A stretch of 64,000 nt of DNA from Ornithinibacillus bavariensis (lineage in GTDB: Bacteria > Bacillota > Bacilli > Bacillales > Amphibacillaceae). Positions 24,927-34,314 of this stretch are shown piece by piece. The stretch covers positions 1 through 64,000 of the forward strand of contig NZ_BORP01000005.1 of NCBI RefSeq assembly GCF_018333235.1, read 5' to 3'. Both the position numbers and the translations under genes were made by a program. The notes under the pieces were generated by a model. That model was given only the letters and a program-made list of their open reading frames with translations. It was not told the origin of the DNA and did not search any database. The number at the start of each line of letters is the position of its first letter. Positions within the stretch are counted from its first letter, which is position 1.

Positions 24927-25290
24927 CCCCTTGTTCTCCCTCCATCATACTTATTAGCTCTGCTTGGCTAATGTGTAACTTTTTAGCTTCTTCCTTTAAT
25001 GGCAAAATATAGCTTTCATAAAAGGTCTGCTTACGCTTATCTATAATAATTTCTTTTGCATCTTCTGTGACAAACATTCCAACACCCCTTCGTTTAAACA
25101 AAATATTCTCAGCCACTAGCTCATTTATCCCCTTTGCTGCGGTAGCCGGATTTATTTTATAAAAGGATGCGAATTCATTTGTAGAAGGTACTCGTTCCCC
25201 GGCTTTTATCGAGTCATTGATGATGGAATCTTCGATATGCTCTTTAATTTGGAGGTAAATTGGCTTGTTTTCATCCAATTGGTTTTTCAT
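24916..25290 (-). CDS. GntR-family repressor, YtrA subfamily (second operon)
   Basis: 124 residues. The winged helix is in KPIYLQIKEHIEDSI and GERVPSTNEFASFYKINPATAAKGINEL, with a short helical tail. The start is ATG 25290, seven bases after GAGGAG. An ATG at 25317 lies inside the operator and has no ribosome site. It should repress its own operon through the inverted repeat upstream. Confidence 0.9.
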   Translation of the reverse strand: MKNQLDENKPIYLQIKEHIEDSIINDSIKAGERVPSTNEFASFYKINPATAAKGINELVAENILFKRRGVGMFVTEDAKEIIIDKRKQTFYESYILPLKEEAKKLHISQAELISMMEGEQGDED

Positions 25291-25303
25291 TTTTCTTCTC
25301 CTC

Positions 25304-25341
25304 GTTATATGGTTCATTACTTATGTAACTAACCATATAAC
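25304..25341 (-). promoter_or_regulatory. 11-bp inverted-repeat operator of the second GntR operon
   Basis: GTTATATGGTT (25304-25314) and its exact complement AACCATATAAC (25331-25341) are 16 bases apart. On the minus strand a -35 TTGACA lies at about 25356-25361, so the outer arm covers the -10 region. The sequence differs from the operator of the first operon, so the two repressors should not cross-bind. Confidence 0.75.
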
Positions 25342-25392
25342 AATAGAACCTTTTTGTCAACAATAATTTGCAAATTTTCTTAACAAATTTCA

Positions 25393-25433
25393 ACAGGTGC
25401 CAGGAATCACAATACTGTGGCCCTGGCACCTGT
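25393..25433. repeat. REP-like inverted repeat (GGTGCCAGG type), possible terminator
   Basis: ACAGGTGCCAGG (25393-25404) pairs perfectly with CCTGGCACCTGT (25422-25433). The GGTGCC...GGCACC core is a common interspersed hairpin of Bacillales genomes. It lies four bases beyond the MBL gene stop, without a strong T tract on the minus side. Confidence 0.7.
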
Positions 25434-25436
25434 CGT

Positions 25437-26321
25437 TTAGTTGGCATCCTGCAAGATTCCTTGCAGTGGTGATTTTTGAGGATAAATAAAGTAGTTTTTT
25501 CCTTCTGTATATATAACTAAATCACCAAATGCTGCAGTGGAATATATATGTGTGTTTAATTCGATTAGTTTTTCGATAACGCGATTGACGGGGTGACCAA
25601 AACGATTAAATTTACTGTAGGAGATAATGGCCACACTTGGATCCACTTCTTCTAGAAACTTACTGGAGCTACTTGTTTTAGATCCATGATGAGCAATCTT
25701 AATTATTTCTGCTCGTACATCATATTTTTGGGCGATTTTCTTTTCTTGTCTATCCTCAATATCTCCTAGAAACAAAAAATCCACGTCATTATAGCTAAGC
25801 TTAAGTGCAATCGAGGATTGATTATTACTCTTTCGTTTTCCATATCCATTTAAAATGCGAAAATCTAGTAGTGGATCAATGGAGATATGTTTGCCTACCT
25901 TGGCAATTGTCATTGGTATTTCCTGCCTTCGAACCTCATTCATGTAGCTAGCATAAGCCCTTGTTACATGTAGCTTCCCTGAATCTAAAATATGTTCCAC
26001 CTCAAATGTATTCAAAACAGCTGGGAGCCCACCGATATGGTCTCGGTCTGGGTGAGTAGCTATAACAAGATGAAGCTTATCAACGCCAAGTCCTTTCAAA
26101 TACTGAACTACTATTTTCCCTGCTCTTGGTGGTCCGGCGTCAATTAAGATATTCTTACCATTCGGAGTTTTAATAAATATGCTGTCACCCTGTCCTACAT
26201 TGATAAAATGGACATCCATTTTTTTGGCAAGCTGTTTAGCATAGGTAGGTGACTTGTCTACCGCCGCAAAAACAAGGAAAAACAGCATTATGAGTGCAAA
26301 TAATCTTTTGTATTGCAGCAT
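25437..26321 (-). CDS. Secreted ComEC-like metallo-beta-lactamase-fold hydrolase
   Basis: 294 residues. The N-terminus is a signal peptide or anchor (FALIMLFFLVFAAV). The MBL motifs are THPDRDHIGG, DAGPP, FLGDIEDRQE and IAHHGSKTSSS, closest to the C-terminal nuclease domain of ComEC/Rec2. Freestanding secreted relatives are common in Bacillaceae and may degrade extracellular DNA or nucleotides. Substrate and role are inference. Confidence 0.85.
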   Translation of the reverse strand: MLQYKRLFALIMLFFLVFAAVDKSPTYAKQLAKKMDVHFINVGQGDSIFIKTPNGKNILIDAGPPRAGKIVVQYLKGLGVDKLHLVIATHPDRDHIGGLPAVLNTFEVEHILDSGKLHVTRAYASYMNEVRRQEIPMTIAKVGKHISIDPLLDFRILNGYGKRKSNNQSSIALKLSYNDVDFLFLGDIEDRQEKKIAQKYDVRAEIIKIAHHGSKTSSSSKFLEEVDPSVAIISYSKFNRFGHPVNRVIEKLIELNTHIYSTAAFGDLVIYTEGKNYFIYPQKSPLQGILQDAN

Positions 26322-26463
26322 GACGAATACATCCTTTTTATTTAATTCTTTATTATACTTTCACGCTTCCGAAAGAATTATTTATTGTTTATTTTACTTT
26401 TCCCCTATTTAACAAGATAATAAGGCTAGATAGATTATTCAGTAAGCTAGGGAGGGGAAACTT

Positions 26464-27024
26464 TTGAAAAATGAAAAAGAAAAAATGGTGAATGGTGAAC
26501 TATATAATCCAGCTGACCCAGTATTAGTTGCAGACAGAATTAATGCTCGTAGGCTAACGAGATTATATAACCAGACCGTTGAAACAGAACTCGAGAAAAG
26601 AACAGAAATATTAAAAGACCTATTTGGATCAACTGGAAGTGAAATATATGTAGAGCCATCATTTCGTTGTGACTACGGCTACAATATTCATGTTGGGGAA
26701 AACTTCTATGCTAATTTTAATTGTGTATTTTTAGATGTATGTAAAATTAGTATAGGTGATAACTGTTTTATTGCACCAGGTGTTCACATTTATACGGCAA
26801 CTCATCCACTTAATGCAAAAGAAAGAACATCTGGAGTAGAATTTGGTAAGGCTGTTAGTATTGGTGACAACGTCTGGATTGGTGGGGGTTCTATTATTAA
26901 TCCAGGGGTTACGATAGGTAATAACGTTGTCATTGGTTCTGGAGCTGTTGTGACGAAGGATGTACCAGATAATGTAGTGGTTGGTGGAAACCCTGCAAAA
27001 ATAATAAAACAGATTGAAAACTAA
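26464..27024 (+). CDS. Sugar O-acetyltransferase (maltose/galactoside acetyltransferase family)
   Basis: 186 residues. An N-terminal mac domain ([22 protein letters not shown]) is followed by the left-handed beta-helix hexapeptide repeats ([49 protein letters not shown]). The catalytic His is in TATHP. It transfers acetyl from acetyl-CoA to a sugar hydroxyl. TTG at 26464 is used because AGGGAGGGG sits five bases upstream; the next ATG (26485) has no ribosome site. Confidence 0.9.
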   Translation: MKNEKEKMVNGELYNPADPVLVADRINARRLTRLYNQTVETELEKRTEILKDLFGSTGSEIYVEPSFRCDYGYNIHVGENFYANFNCVFLDVCKISIGDNCFIAPGVHIYTATHPLNAKERTSGVEFGKAVSIGDNVWIGGGSIINPGVTIGNNVVIGSGAVVTKDVPDNVVVGGNPAKIIKQIEN

Positions 27025-27093
27025 AATAAATATTAAAGGTAAAGGAATAACACCTCATTAAGAGAGACGTTATTCCTTCCCACAGCAACATAT

Positions 27094-27534
27094 CTATTGA
27101 ATATTATACATATAATCAGATACTTCTTCAGGCACCTTAAAGCTAAACGTTTGTTTTTTAATTTGGAAGTCGATATACGGAACATCCTGAAAAACCATTA
27201 TCTTAGCGACTTCCTTTAGTTCTTTTTCTTTATCATTGGACCCGCCAAGTTTTTTCATTTCACTATTAAATAAAATGAATCTCTTTTCAATGCTAGAATT
27301 TGAAGGTGCTTTTTCTAGTTTCCACTTATTTATCTGAAGTGCCTGAACAATTTCTTCTATGCCCTCGTTATCCGTAATGGTTGCTATCACCCGAATTATT
27401 TTCTCCTAACACTTCAATTTTTTGTGTTTCTTCTAAGCTAGTGTTCCAGTCATTACGATTTCCTCACTCTTACAGCCAAGCAAAATAATAAGAAAACAGA
27501 TTGCTAACACTAGCAAAACTTTTTTCAGCCTCAT
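27094..27534 (-). pseudogene. Broken lipoprotein gene with two compensating frameshifts
   Basis: From ATG 27534, with AAAGGAG upstream, the frame encodes MRLKKVLLVLAICF followed by a lipobox LLGC, then stops soon after. The middle continues in another frame (DWNTSLEETQKIEVLGENNSG). The last 98 codons (VIATITDNEGIEEIVQALQ and on) return to the first frame. Joined, the parts give a plausible lipoprotein of about 145 residues of unknown function. Either the gene is decayed or two base errors are in the sequence. Reading only the last part gives a 98-residue hypothetical protein starting at GTG 27387 or thereabouts. Confidence 0.75.
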
Positions 27535-27717
27535 TTTATTCTCCTTTTAAATATTTGATTATTTTTCTTTACAAATTATTATTCATCTTTATGTAAGAAG
27601 GTTAGTACTACCAACAATTGGTCATTCTAACATAGCTTATTCTATGGAGAGAAATAAAGAAAAATATCCGAAAAAAAACGCATTGGAAACTATTCCAATG
27701 CGTCACAACATTTTTAC

Positions 27718-29874
27718 TTATTCAGATGCCATATTTACTACTATTTCGCCATCTTTCACTGACACGTGAATTTTGTCTACATTCTCTTCTTCAAGTAAAA
27801 GATCTGTTAACGGATCTTCTATTTTATCTTGGATTACTCGGCGTAATGGTCGAGCACCAAATTTAGGATCATAGCCAAGTTTTACAAGTGATTTCTTCGC
27901 ATCACTAGTTATCGTAATTTCCATATTATTTTCTTTAATCGTGTTCTTCAATTCACCAAGCATTAAGTCAACAATATCTATTAAATTATCTTCACTTAAT
28001 TCATTGAACTCCACTATAGAATCGAAACGGTTTAAGAACTCTGGTTTAAAATAAGCACTTAAATTTTCTAATGTTGATACAGACTCATGTTTGTCTTTAT
28101 TAAAGCCAACCGTGATTGGTTTAAAACCTGTTCCAGCATTACTTGTCATGATAATAACAGTATCCTTAAAGCTTACCTTTCTGCCTTGGGAATCTGTTAA
28201 ATGACCATCCTCCATGATTTGGAGGAAAATATTTTGCACATCAGGATGAGCTTTTTCAATTTCATCTAGCAAGATAATAGAGTATGGACTACGACGAACA
28301 CGTTCTGTTAATTGACCTGCTTCGTCATGGCCAATATATCCTGGAGGTGCACCGATGATTTTAGACACAGAATGTTTCTCCATGTACTCACTCATATCAA
28401 GACGAATTAACACATCACGCGAACCGAATAACTCTTCGGCTAATGCTTTCGTTAGTTCTGTCTTCCCAACACCAGTAGGGCCAATAAATAAGAAGGAACC
28501 GATTGGACGATATTTAGATTTTAGGCCTGCTCGACTGCGTCGAATAGCCTTAGCAACTTTATCTACTGCTTTATCCTGACCAATTACTTTTTTACGAAGA
28601 TTTTCACCAATATTTTTCATTTTCTCTTGTTCATCAGCTTGTAGCTTCGTTACAGGAATACCCGTTTTCTCTTCAACAATCAATTGTATATCAGAGACAT
28701 CGACATCTATTACCTGTTCTTCACCTTTTGCCTTTTCTAGCTGCTTTTGTAATTGTATTTCTTGGTAACGAAGATTTGCTGCACGTTCATAATCCTCTTG
28801 TTCTGCAGCAGCTTCTTTTTCCTTCACAATTTCATCAATACGCTTTTGAATGGAGACAGAATCGTTTTGTGAATTTGTTAGGTTTAATCGTGAACCAACC
28901 TCATCCATTAAATCAATTGCCTTGTCTGGTAAAAAGCGATCCTGAATATACCGTGCAGAAAGTGTAACAAATGCACGGATTGCTTCATCCGAATAGCGAA
29001 CTTCATGGAATTTTTCAAAACGTTCTTTTAAACCATTTAGTATTTGAATTGCTTCTTCAATAGTTGGTTCCTTTACCATAATTGGTTGGAATCGACGTTC
29101 AAGAGCAGCATCTTTTTCTATTTGACGATACTCTTTTAGGGTTGTTGCACCAATTATTTGTAACTCACCTCGGGCTAAGGCAGGCTTTAAAATATTACCT
29201 GCATCCATCTGAGAACCTTCTGCAGTTCCTGCACCTACTAAAAGATGGACTTCATCAACAAATAAAATGGTATCCTTTCGTTGATGCAATTCTTTTATTA
29301 ATTGTTTCATACGTTGTTCAAATTGACCGCGAATGCCAGTATTAGCAACTAGTGAAGCTACATCTAAAAGATATATTTCTTTATTCATTAATTTTGCTGG
29401 TACGGCACCCTCAGCAATTTTTAATGCTAGTCCTTCCGCAATTGCTGTTTTACCAACTCCAGGCTCACCAATTAATACGGGATTATTTTTTGTTCTTCTA
29501 TTTAAGGTCTCAATTACTCGCTTAACCTCTTGATCACGACCAATGACTGGATCAATTTCGCCAGCACGAGCTGCGTCTGTTAAGTTTTTACCGAGCTGAT
29601 CTAGTAATCCATTACGTTTCTTCGCTTTTTGTTTGGTTTGTGTAGCAGTGTTAGAATTTGCATTTGCGAAACCGTTATCCTGGAAAAAATTTGGTGCAAA
29701 TGCATCATTTTCTCCATCAAAGAACGGATTTTGGAAAAATCCATTTGCATTCATCATATTTTCTTGGATTTCACGGAAACATGAATTGCAAAGGTGCATC
29801 TGCATTTTTTCATCATTAAATTGCATTGCCATGTTAATATTCGCTTCATTTACACCACATTTTTGACATTTCAT
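27718..29874 (-). CDS. clpE: ATP-dependent Clp protease ATPase subunit ClpE
   Basis: 718 residues. The N-terminal zinc finger (Cys3, Cys6, Cys29, Cys32) is diagnostic of ClpE. Two AAA+ domains follow, with Walker A GEPGVGKTA and GPTGVGKTE. Between them is a UVR-type coiled coil (EKEAAAEQEDYERAANLRYQEIQLQKQLE). ClpE unfolds damaged proteins for ClpP and helps restore CtsR after heat stress. Two CtsR boxes surround the promoter. AGGAGG nine bases before the ATG sets the start. Confidence 0.95.
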   Translation of the reverse strand: MKCQKCGVNEANINMAMQFNDEKMQMHLCNSCFREIQENMMNANGFFQNPFFDGENDAFAPNFFQDNGFANANSNTATQTKQKAKKRNGLLDQLGKNLTDAARAGEIDPVIGRDQEVKRVIETLNRRTKNNPVLIGEPGVGKTAIAEGLALKIAEGAVPAKLMNKEIYLLDVASLVANTGIRGQFEQRMKQLIKELHQRKDTILFVDEVHLLVGAGTAEGSQMDAGNILKPALARGELQIIGATTLKEYRQIEKDAALERRFQPIMVKEPTIEEAIQILNGLKERFEKFHEVRYSDEAIRAFVTLSARYIQDRFLPDKAIDLMDEVGSRLNLTNSQNDSVSIQKRIDEIVKEKEAAAEQEDYERAANLRYQEIQLQKQLEKAKGEEQVIDVDVSDIQLIVEEKTGIPVTKLQADEQEKMKNIGENLRKKVIGQDKAVDKVAKAIRRSRAGLKSKYRPIGSFLFIGPTGVGKTELTKALAEELFGSRDVLIRLDMSEYMEKHSVSKIIGAPPGYIGHDEAGQLTERVRRSPYSIILLDEIEKAHPDVQNIFLQIMEDGHLTDSQGRKVSFKDTVIIMTSNAGTGFKPITVGFNKDKHESVSTLENLSAYFKPEFLNRFDSIVEFNELSEDNLIDIVDLMLGELKNTIKENNMEITITSDAKKSLVKLGYDPKFGARPLRRVIQDKIEDPLTDLLLEEENVDKIHVSVKDGEIVVNMASE

Positions 29875-29925
29875 ATTCCATTCCTCCTATTTCATCGTTA
29901 ACCATTTTAGTAAGGTCAATTTGAC

Positions 29926-29981
29926 TTTGACTATCTTTGACCTTATGCCTACATTATACTCTGACCTTTTTTGACTTTCAA
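29926..29981 (-). promoter_or_regulatory. clpE promoter with two CtsR operators
   Basis: Minus-strand -35 TTGAAA (29976-29981) and -10 TATAAT (29953-29958), spacer 17. Two heptad direct repeats of the CtsR type (GGTCAAANNNGGTCAAA) are seen. AGTCAAAAAAGGTCAGA at 29960-29976 lies between -35 and -10, and GGTCAAAGATAGTCAAA at 29926-29942 lies over the start. Each departs from the consensus by one or two bases. This matches heat-shock control of clpE in B. subtilis. Confidence 0.85.
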
Positions 29982-30044
29982 GTATTTTGTTATGTTTTTT
30001 TAGAAATTTATTCTTAGATTGTTTACGATGGTATATTTGTAGTG

Positions 30045-30220
30045 GGTTGGTATCTTGAACTACAATTATTGCGCAGGTTTGAATTTTATATATCGTGAAC
30101 ATTTTGGAGGTTTATATTTTGGTTTATTGAGCATATTATCGTCTCGTTGGGGTTCATACTTTTGACTATTGGGTACATGCTCATCTCGTGAGGCTCATAA
30201 TCTTTAACTACTAAGCACGA
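30045..30220. repeat. Degenerate tandem repeat, about 42-bp period
   Basis: Between clpE and the acyl-CoA synthetase gene, units beginning GGTTTATA (30109), GGTTCATA (30150) and GGCTCATA (30192) share the pattern ATA-TTTT/CTTT-GACTA-TTG-CTCGT at about 41-42 bp spacing. Agreement between units is only moderate. No gene is supported in 29990-30225 and nothing else is seen there. Confidence 0.45.
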
Positions 30221-30225
30221 AGAAA

Positions 30226-30247
30226 AAGACAGCAAGTGCGCTGTCTT
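30226..30247 (-). terminator. Terminator of the acyl-CoA synthetase gene
   Basis: AAGACAGC (30226-30233) pairs with GCTGTCTT (30240-30247). On the minus strand it runs into TTTTTCTT. Confidence 0.8.
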
Positions 30248-30255
30248 CACATCTA

Positions 30256-31845
30256 TTAATTGGACTTAACATTCCTATCCGCTTCTAACTGCCGTAATTC
30301 CACTCGTCTAATTTTCCCAGATACTGTTTTGGGAAGCTCTTCGATGAACTCGATCACACGAGGATATTTATAAGGGGCAGTTAAATTTTTTACATGCTCC
30401 TGTAATTCCTTCACTAGTTCGTCGGGATCTATTAATATATTTTTCTTTAGCACAACAAATGCCTTAACAATACTTCCCCTAATTTCGTCTGGACTAGCAA
30501 TAACTGCACACTCTGCCACAAAAGGATGTTTAACTAAGGCATCTTCTACCTCAAAAGGACCGATAGTGTATCCTGAGCTAATGATTATATCATCACTTCG
30601 TCCCTCAAACCAAAAATATCCATCTTCATCTTTTCTTGCTCGATCTCCAGTAATATAAAAATCACCACGTCGAGAACGTTTAGTACGGTCCGGATCCTTA
30701 TAATATTCGAGGAATAATGCAGGACTATTTAATCGAACAGCAATGTCACCAACCTCGTTTACTCCCACCGGTTCCCCAAATTCATCAACAATTTCCACAT
30801 CATTACCAGGGGTTGGTTTACCCATCGAACCTGGCTTCACCTTCATATCCTTCATAACACCCAACAATAACGTATTTTCAGTTTGACCATAGCCATCACG
30901 AACGGTAACATGAAAATATTTTTGGAACGTGTTAATTACCTCTACATTTAATGGTTCACCTGCTGAAACTGCACTATTTAAATGTGGAAGGTGATATTTA
31001 TCTAGGTTATCCACCTTTGCCATCATACGATATTCCGTTGGTGTACAGCAAAGAACATTTATTTCATGTTTTTCTAACAGAGACAAATATTTTTCAGCAT
31101 GAAACTTTCCGATATATATAAAACCAGTTGCACCCATACCAAGGACAGACAAGAAAGGACTCCAAATCCACTTTTGCCAACCAGGTCCTGCAGTAGCCCA
31201 GACCTTATCCCCTTCTTTTACACAGAGCCAATTTTCTGGTGCTGTTTTCAGATGTGCGAATCCCCAACCATGTGTATGTACAACCCCCTTCGGATTACCA
31301 GTCGTACCTGAGGTATAGGAAATAAAAGCAATATCGTCCCGAGTCGTTTCTTCCATATTAAGTTCCATAGAAGCGTCTTCCATCAGTCCATCAAGATACT
31401 TCCAGCCATCTACAGATTCTCCAACTACAAATTTAACTAATGAATTATATTCAGAAAGCCCCTTGTATTGCTCTGTAAAGGGATAGTAGCTTACAACACC
31501 ATTTATTTCACCGTGGCTTATACGGTATTGGAGATCCTGTGTTTTTAGCATTTCAGAACTTGGCACAATGATGATTCCATTCTTAAGTGCTGCCAAGTAT
31601 ACCTCGTATGCTTCAATCATTCTAGGGATCATGACAAGTAGTTTATCGCCTTTTTTCAGACCATTACTTTTAAAAACATTCCCTATTTTATTCATATTTT
31701 CTATGAGTTTACCATAAGAAATTTCCCGTATATCTCCACGTTCATTTTCCCAAATTAATGCTTTTCTGTTCGGTTGACTAGCATATTTTTCCACTTCCAT
31801 TGCGATGTTATAATCCTCTGGTGCTATTAATTCCTCTCTATTCAT
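30256..31845 (-). CDS. Acyl-CoA synthetase (MbcS/YtcI-like, acetyl-CoA synthetase family)
   Basis: 529 residues of the AMP-forming adenylate superfamily. It shows the P-loop-like ISYTSGTTGNPKGVVHTHG (about 175-193), DGYGQTE, YITGDRARKDEDGYFWFEGRSDD, and the acyl-activating Lys in KTVSGKIRR near the end. It links a short or branched-chain acid to CoA using ATP. The N-terminus NREELIAPEDYNIAMEVEKYA resembles B. subtilis YtcI/MbcS, which handles methylbutanoate-type acids. The exact acid is not decidable here. Confidence 0.85.
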   Translation of the reverse strand: MNREELIAPEDYNIAMEVEKYASQPNRKALIWENERGDIREISYGKLIENMNKIGNVFKSNGLKKGDKLLVMIPRMIEAYEVYLAALKNGIIIVPSSEMLKTQDLQYRISHGEINGVVSYYPFTEQYKGLSEYNSLVKFVVGESVDGWKYLDGLMEDASMELNMEETTRDDIAFISYTSGTTGNPKGVVHTHGWGFAHLKTAPENWLCVKEGDKVWATAGPGWQKWIWSPFLSVLGMGATGFIYIGKFHAEKYLSLLEKHEINVLCCTPTEYRMMAKVDNLDKYHLPHLNSAVSAGEPLNVEVINTFQKYFHVTVRDGYGQTENTLLLGVMKDMKVKPGSMGKPTPGNDVEIVDEFGEPVGVNEVGDIAVRLNSPALFLEYYKDPDRTKRSRRGDFYITGDRARKDEDGYFWFEGRSDDIIISSGYTIGPFEVEDALVKHPFVAECAVIASPDEIRGSIVKAFVVLKKNILIDPDELVKELQEHVKNLTAPYKYPRVIEFIEELPKTVSGKIRRVELRQLEADRNVKSN

Positions 31846-31929
31846 ACAATCACTCCCCTATTATAATTGTAGGGTTTATTATATCAATAATTCTGAAATG
31901 TTTAAATATTATTCAGCGAAAAATAAAAA

Positions 31930-31946
31930 AGAGACAGATTGTCTCT
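31930..31946 (-). terminator. Terminator of pdaA
   Basis: AGAGACA (31930-31936) pairs with TGTCTCT (31940-31946). The minus strand continues TTTTTTA. Confidence 0.65.
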
Positions 31947-31960
31947 GTCTCAGTTCTACC

Positions 31961-32761
31961 TTAAAATCCGTATATTCCTTTAGGAACCTTATCTTTTATC
32001 ACAAATTCGTCCAGACTCTTAAATGTATAGCCATTCTTTTTTAAATCCTGAAGCATTTTTTCCATTGCCATCGCATTATCCTCTGAAACTGCATGCAGTA
32101 GAATTATTGCACCAGGATGCACCTGTTCCATGACTTGGTCATAGGCATACTGCCAGCCCTTTTGTGCATTTGTATTCCAATCAATTATAGCTAATGACCA
32201 GAATACATGAATATACCCTAGTTCATTTGCCCATTCTAATGTTTGTTGATTGAACATCCCCTTGGGTGGTCGAACATACTTTATATCATCTTGACTAGAT
32301 ACCTTCCGAACAGCTTCCTCCAGCGTTTCTAATTCTCTCTTCATGACCTCTTTGGTAAGAATGGTAAAATCGGGATGGTGATACGAGTGGTTTCCGATTA
32401 TATGTCCTTCATCAACCATTCGCTTAATTAACTCTGGTTGACTATTTACATAATGGCCGGTCACAAAAAACGTTGCAGGGACTTTTTCTTTTTTTAAAAC
32501 ATCCAATATCCCTTCCGTATAGCCCTGTTCATAGCCATTATCAAAGGTTAAGTAAAGTGTCTTTTCACCCGAGTCGTCAACATAATATGCGCCATACTCT
32601 TTCAAGATTTCTCCATATCTTCCAACGTCAGGAATCTCATGATCTTTATTTTTTTTATACCCCCAACCATACCCAGCAGCTTCTGTCCCATGAATATTAA
32701 CGAAAAAAAAGGCAAGAAAAAACACAAAGGCAGTTGGTCGTAAACGATTTATTCTAAACAT
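31961..32761 (-). CDS. pdaA: Delta-lactam-biosynthetic de-N-acetylase PdaA
   Basis: 266 residues: a signal peptide followed by a NodB polysaccharide deacetylase domain. Metal and catalytic motifs are TFDNGYE, the HSYHHPDF pair of histidines, RPPKGMFN and LLHAVSED. The TFDNGYE version, with Asn where most deacetylases have Asp, is characteristic of PdaA. That enzyme deacetylates muramic acid to make muramic delta-lactam in spore cortex peptidoglycan, needed for germination. Signal peptide and family place it outside the membrane in the forespore space. Confidence 0.9.
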   Translation of the reverse strand: MFRINRLRPTAFVFFLAFFFVNIHGTEAAGYGWGYKKNKDHEIPDVGRYGEILKEYGAYYVDDSGEKTLYLTFDNGYEQGYTEGILDVLKKEKVPATFFVTGHYVNSQPELIKRMVDEGHIIGNHSYHHPDFTILTKEVMKRELETLEEAVRKVSSQDDIKYVRPPKGMFNQQTLEWANELGYIHVFWSLAIIDWNTNAQKGWQYAYDQVMEQVHPGAIILLHAVSEDNAMAMEKMLQDLKKNGYTFKSLDEFVIKDKVPKGIYGF

Positions 32762-32834
32762 AATACCCCACCTATTTTTTTCTTACCTTTTGCTAAATGA
32801 ACTATTTTTATACAGGTTAATACTTCTATGCCTA

Positions 32835-34142
32835 TTACAGGAACAATGCAGCCATCCATCCAAATAAGAATAGTGGAATATTAAAATGAGTAAATGTAGG
32901 TACACAGGTGTCCCAAATATGATTATGTTTTCCATCTGCATTTAGTCCTGATGTTGGCCCAAGGGTACTATCTGATGCAGGTGATCCTGCATCACCTAAC
33001 GCTCCCGCTGTCCCTATTAATGCAGCTGTTGCAATCGGACTAAAACCTGCTGACAAACAAATAGGAACGAATAATGCTGCAATAATTGGAATGGTTCCAA
33101 ACGATGAGCCGATTCCCATCGTAATTAGTAAACCAACTAGCAGTAAGACAAATGCGATTAGTGCTTTATTATTCCCTAAATATCCAGACGATGCTTCTAC
33201 TAATGCATCCACTGCACCTGTATCTTTTAAAATAGTCCCATATCCAGATGCAACCAACATAACAAATGCAATAGAACCCATCATACCTACACCATCAGAT
33301 ATTATTTTATCTCCTTTTGAAAATGGAACCACGAAGAAAAGAAACATCAATCCTAAACCAATTAGAGCACCGATTATTAAGCTACCAGAAATTATCTGTG
33401 CGATAAGTGCCCCTACAATAGCGAAAACTGTCAGCAAATGCTTCAAATTAAATGAAATATCAGCTGATTGCTTCTCATTATATAACGTTGCATCTTGACC
33501 ATTAGAAGTATATTCTTTATCCTTACGATACGTTATAAATACAGCGATGAGTAAACCAACAATCATCCCTAGCCCTGGAATTATCATCGACTTAGCTACT
33601 TCTCCCATTGTTATAGTGGCACCATTTTGCACCAATCCATCGTATATGATCCCGTGAAATATAAGTCCAAAACCTGCCGGAATCAAAATATAAGGAGCCT
33701 GCAATCCAAATGTTAAGGCAACTGCCACACCTCTTCTATCTACCTGCATCCTATCAAATAATGTTAATAAAGGCGGTATTAATATAGGAATAAAGGCAAT
33801 ATGAACCGGCACAACGTTTTGTGACAAGGATGCTACACCAGCTATAACTAATAAGAGCGTAGTTTTCTTTCCACTCATAATCCGAATTAAATATTTTACT
33901 AATATGTTTGTTATGCCTGTATAACTAATCGCAACAGCAAAAGCACCAAGTAATACATAGCTTAGCGCTGTGTTAGCTTGACCACCCATGCCACTAACTA
34001 GCATCTCAACAGCTTCTACTATATTTAGCCCTGACATTACCCCAGCAACTATTGCCGCGATAATGATAGATAAAATAACATTAACTCGTAATAAACTTAG
34101 AATAACCATTAATAACACTGAAACAACAACGACCCACTCCAT
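32835..34142 (-). CDS. Na+/H+ antiporter family permease (YuiF-like)
   Basis: 435 residues with about 11-12 membrane helices. Family phrases are LSQNVVPVHIAFIPILIPPLL, GSSFGTIPIIAALFVP and ALGDAGSPASDSTLGPTSGLN. It belongs to the NhaC-related group that includes B. subtilis YuiF. Transport of Na+/H+ or of an amino acid such as histidine has been proposed for relatives. The start is ATG 34142 with AGGGGGA seven bases ahead; the frame is open to 34160. Confidence 0.82.
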   Translation of the reverse strand: MEWVVVVSVLLMVILSLLRVNVILSIIIAAIVAGVMSGLNIVEAVEMLVSGMGGQANTALSYVLLGAFAVAISYTGITNILVKYLIRIMSGKKTTLLLVIAGVASLSQNVVPVHIAFIPILIPPLLTLFDRMQVDRRGVAVALTFGLQAPYILIPAGFGLIFHGIIYDGLVQNGATITMGEVAKSMIIPGLGMIVGLLIAVFITYRKDKEYTSNGQDATLYNEKQSADISFNLKHLLTVFAIVGALIAQIISGSLIIGALIGLGLMFLFFVVPFSKGDKIISDGVGMMGSIAFVMLVASGYGTILKDTGAVDALVEASSGYLGNNKALIAFVLLLVGLLITMGIGSSFGTIPIIAALFVPICLSAGFSPIATAALIGTAGALGDAGSPASDSTLGPTSGLNADGKHNHIWDTCVPTFTHFNIPLFLFGWMAALFL

Positions 34143-34270
34143 ATTTTCTTCCCCCTGCATTCCGTTTGCTTTATCACTTTAATATGATAAAGCAATAAAG
34201 CAATTTTATCAACCTCTTATTGTAGAAAAACGGATAGACTTATTTCTAATAGAACGAATACTGTAATCAA

Positions 34271-34304
34271 AAAGGCTCCGCACGTATGAATGCAGAGCTT
34301 TTCC
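34271..34304 (-). terminator. Terminator of yfkD
   Basis: On the minus strand AGCTCTGC, a ten-base loop and GCGGAGCC are followed by TTTTT, with one mismatch and a G-T pair in the stem. Confidence 0.65.
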
Positions 34305-34314
34305 TTCAACTAAC

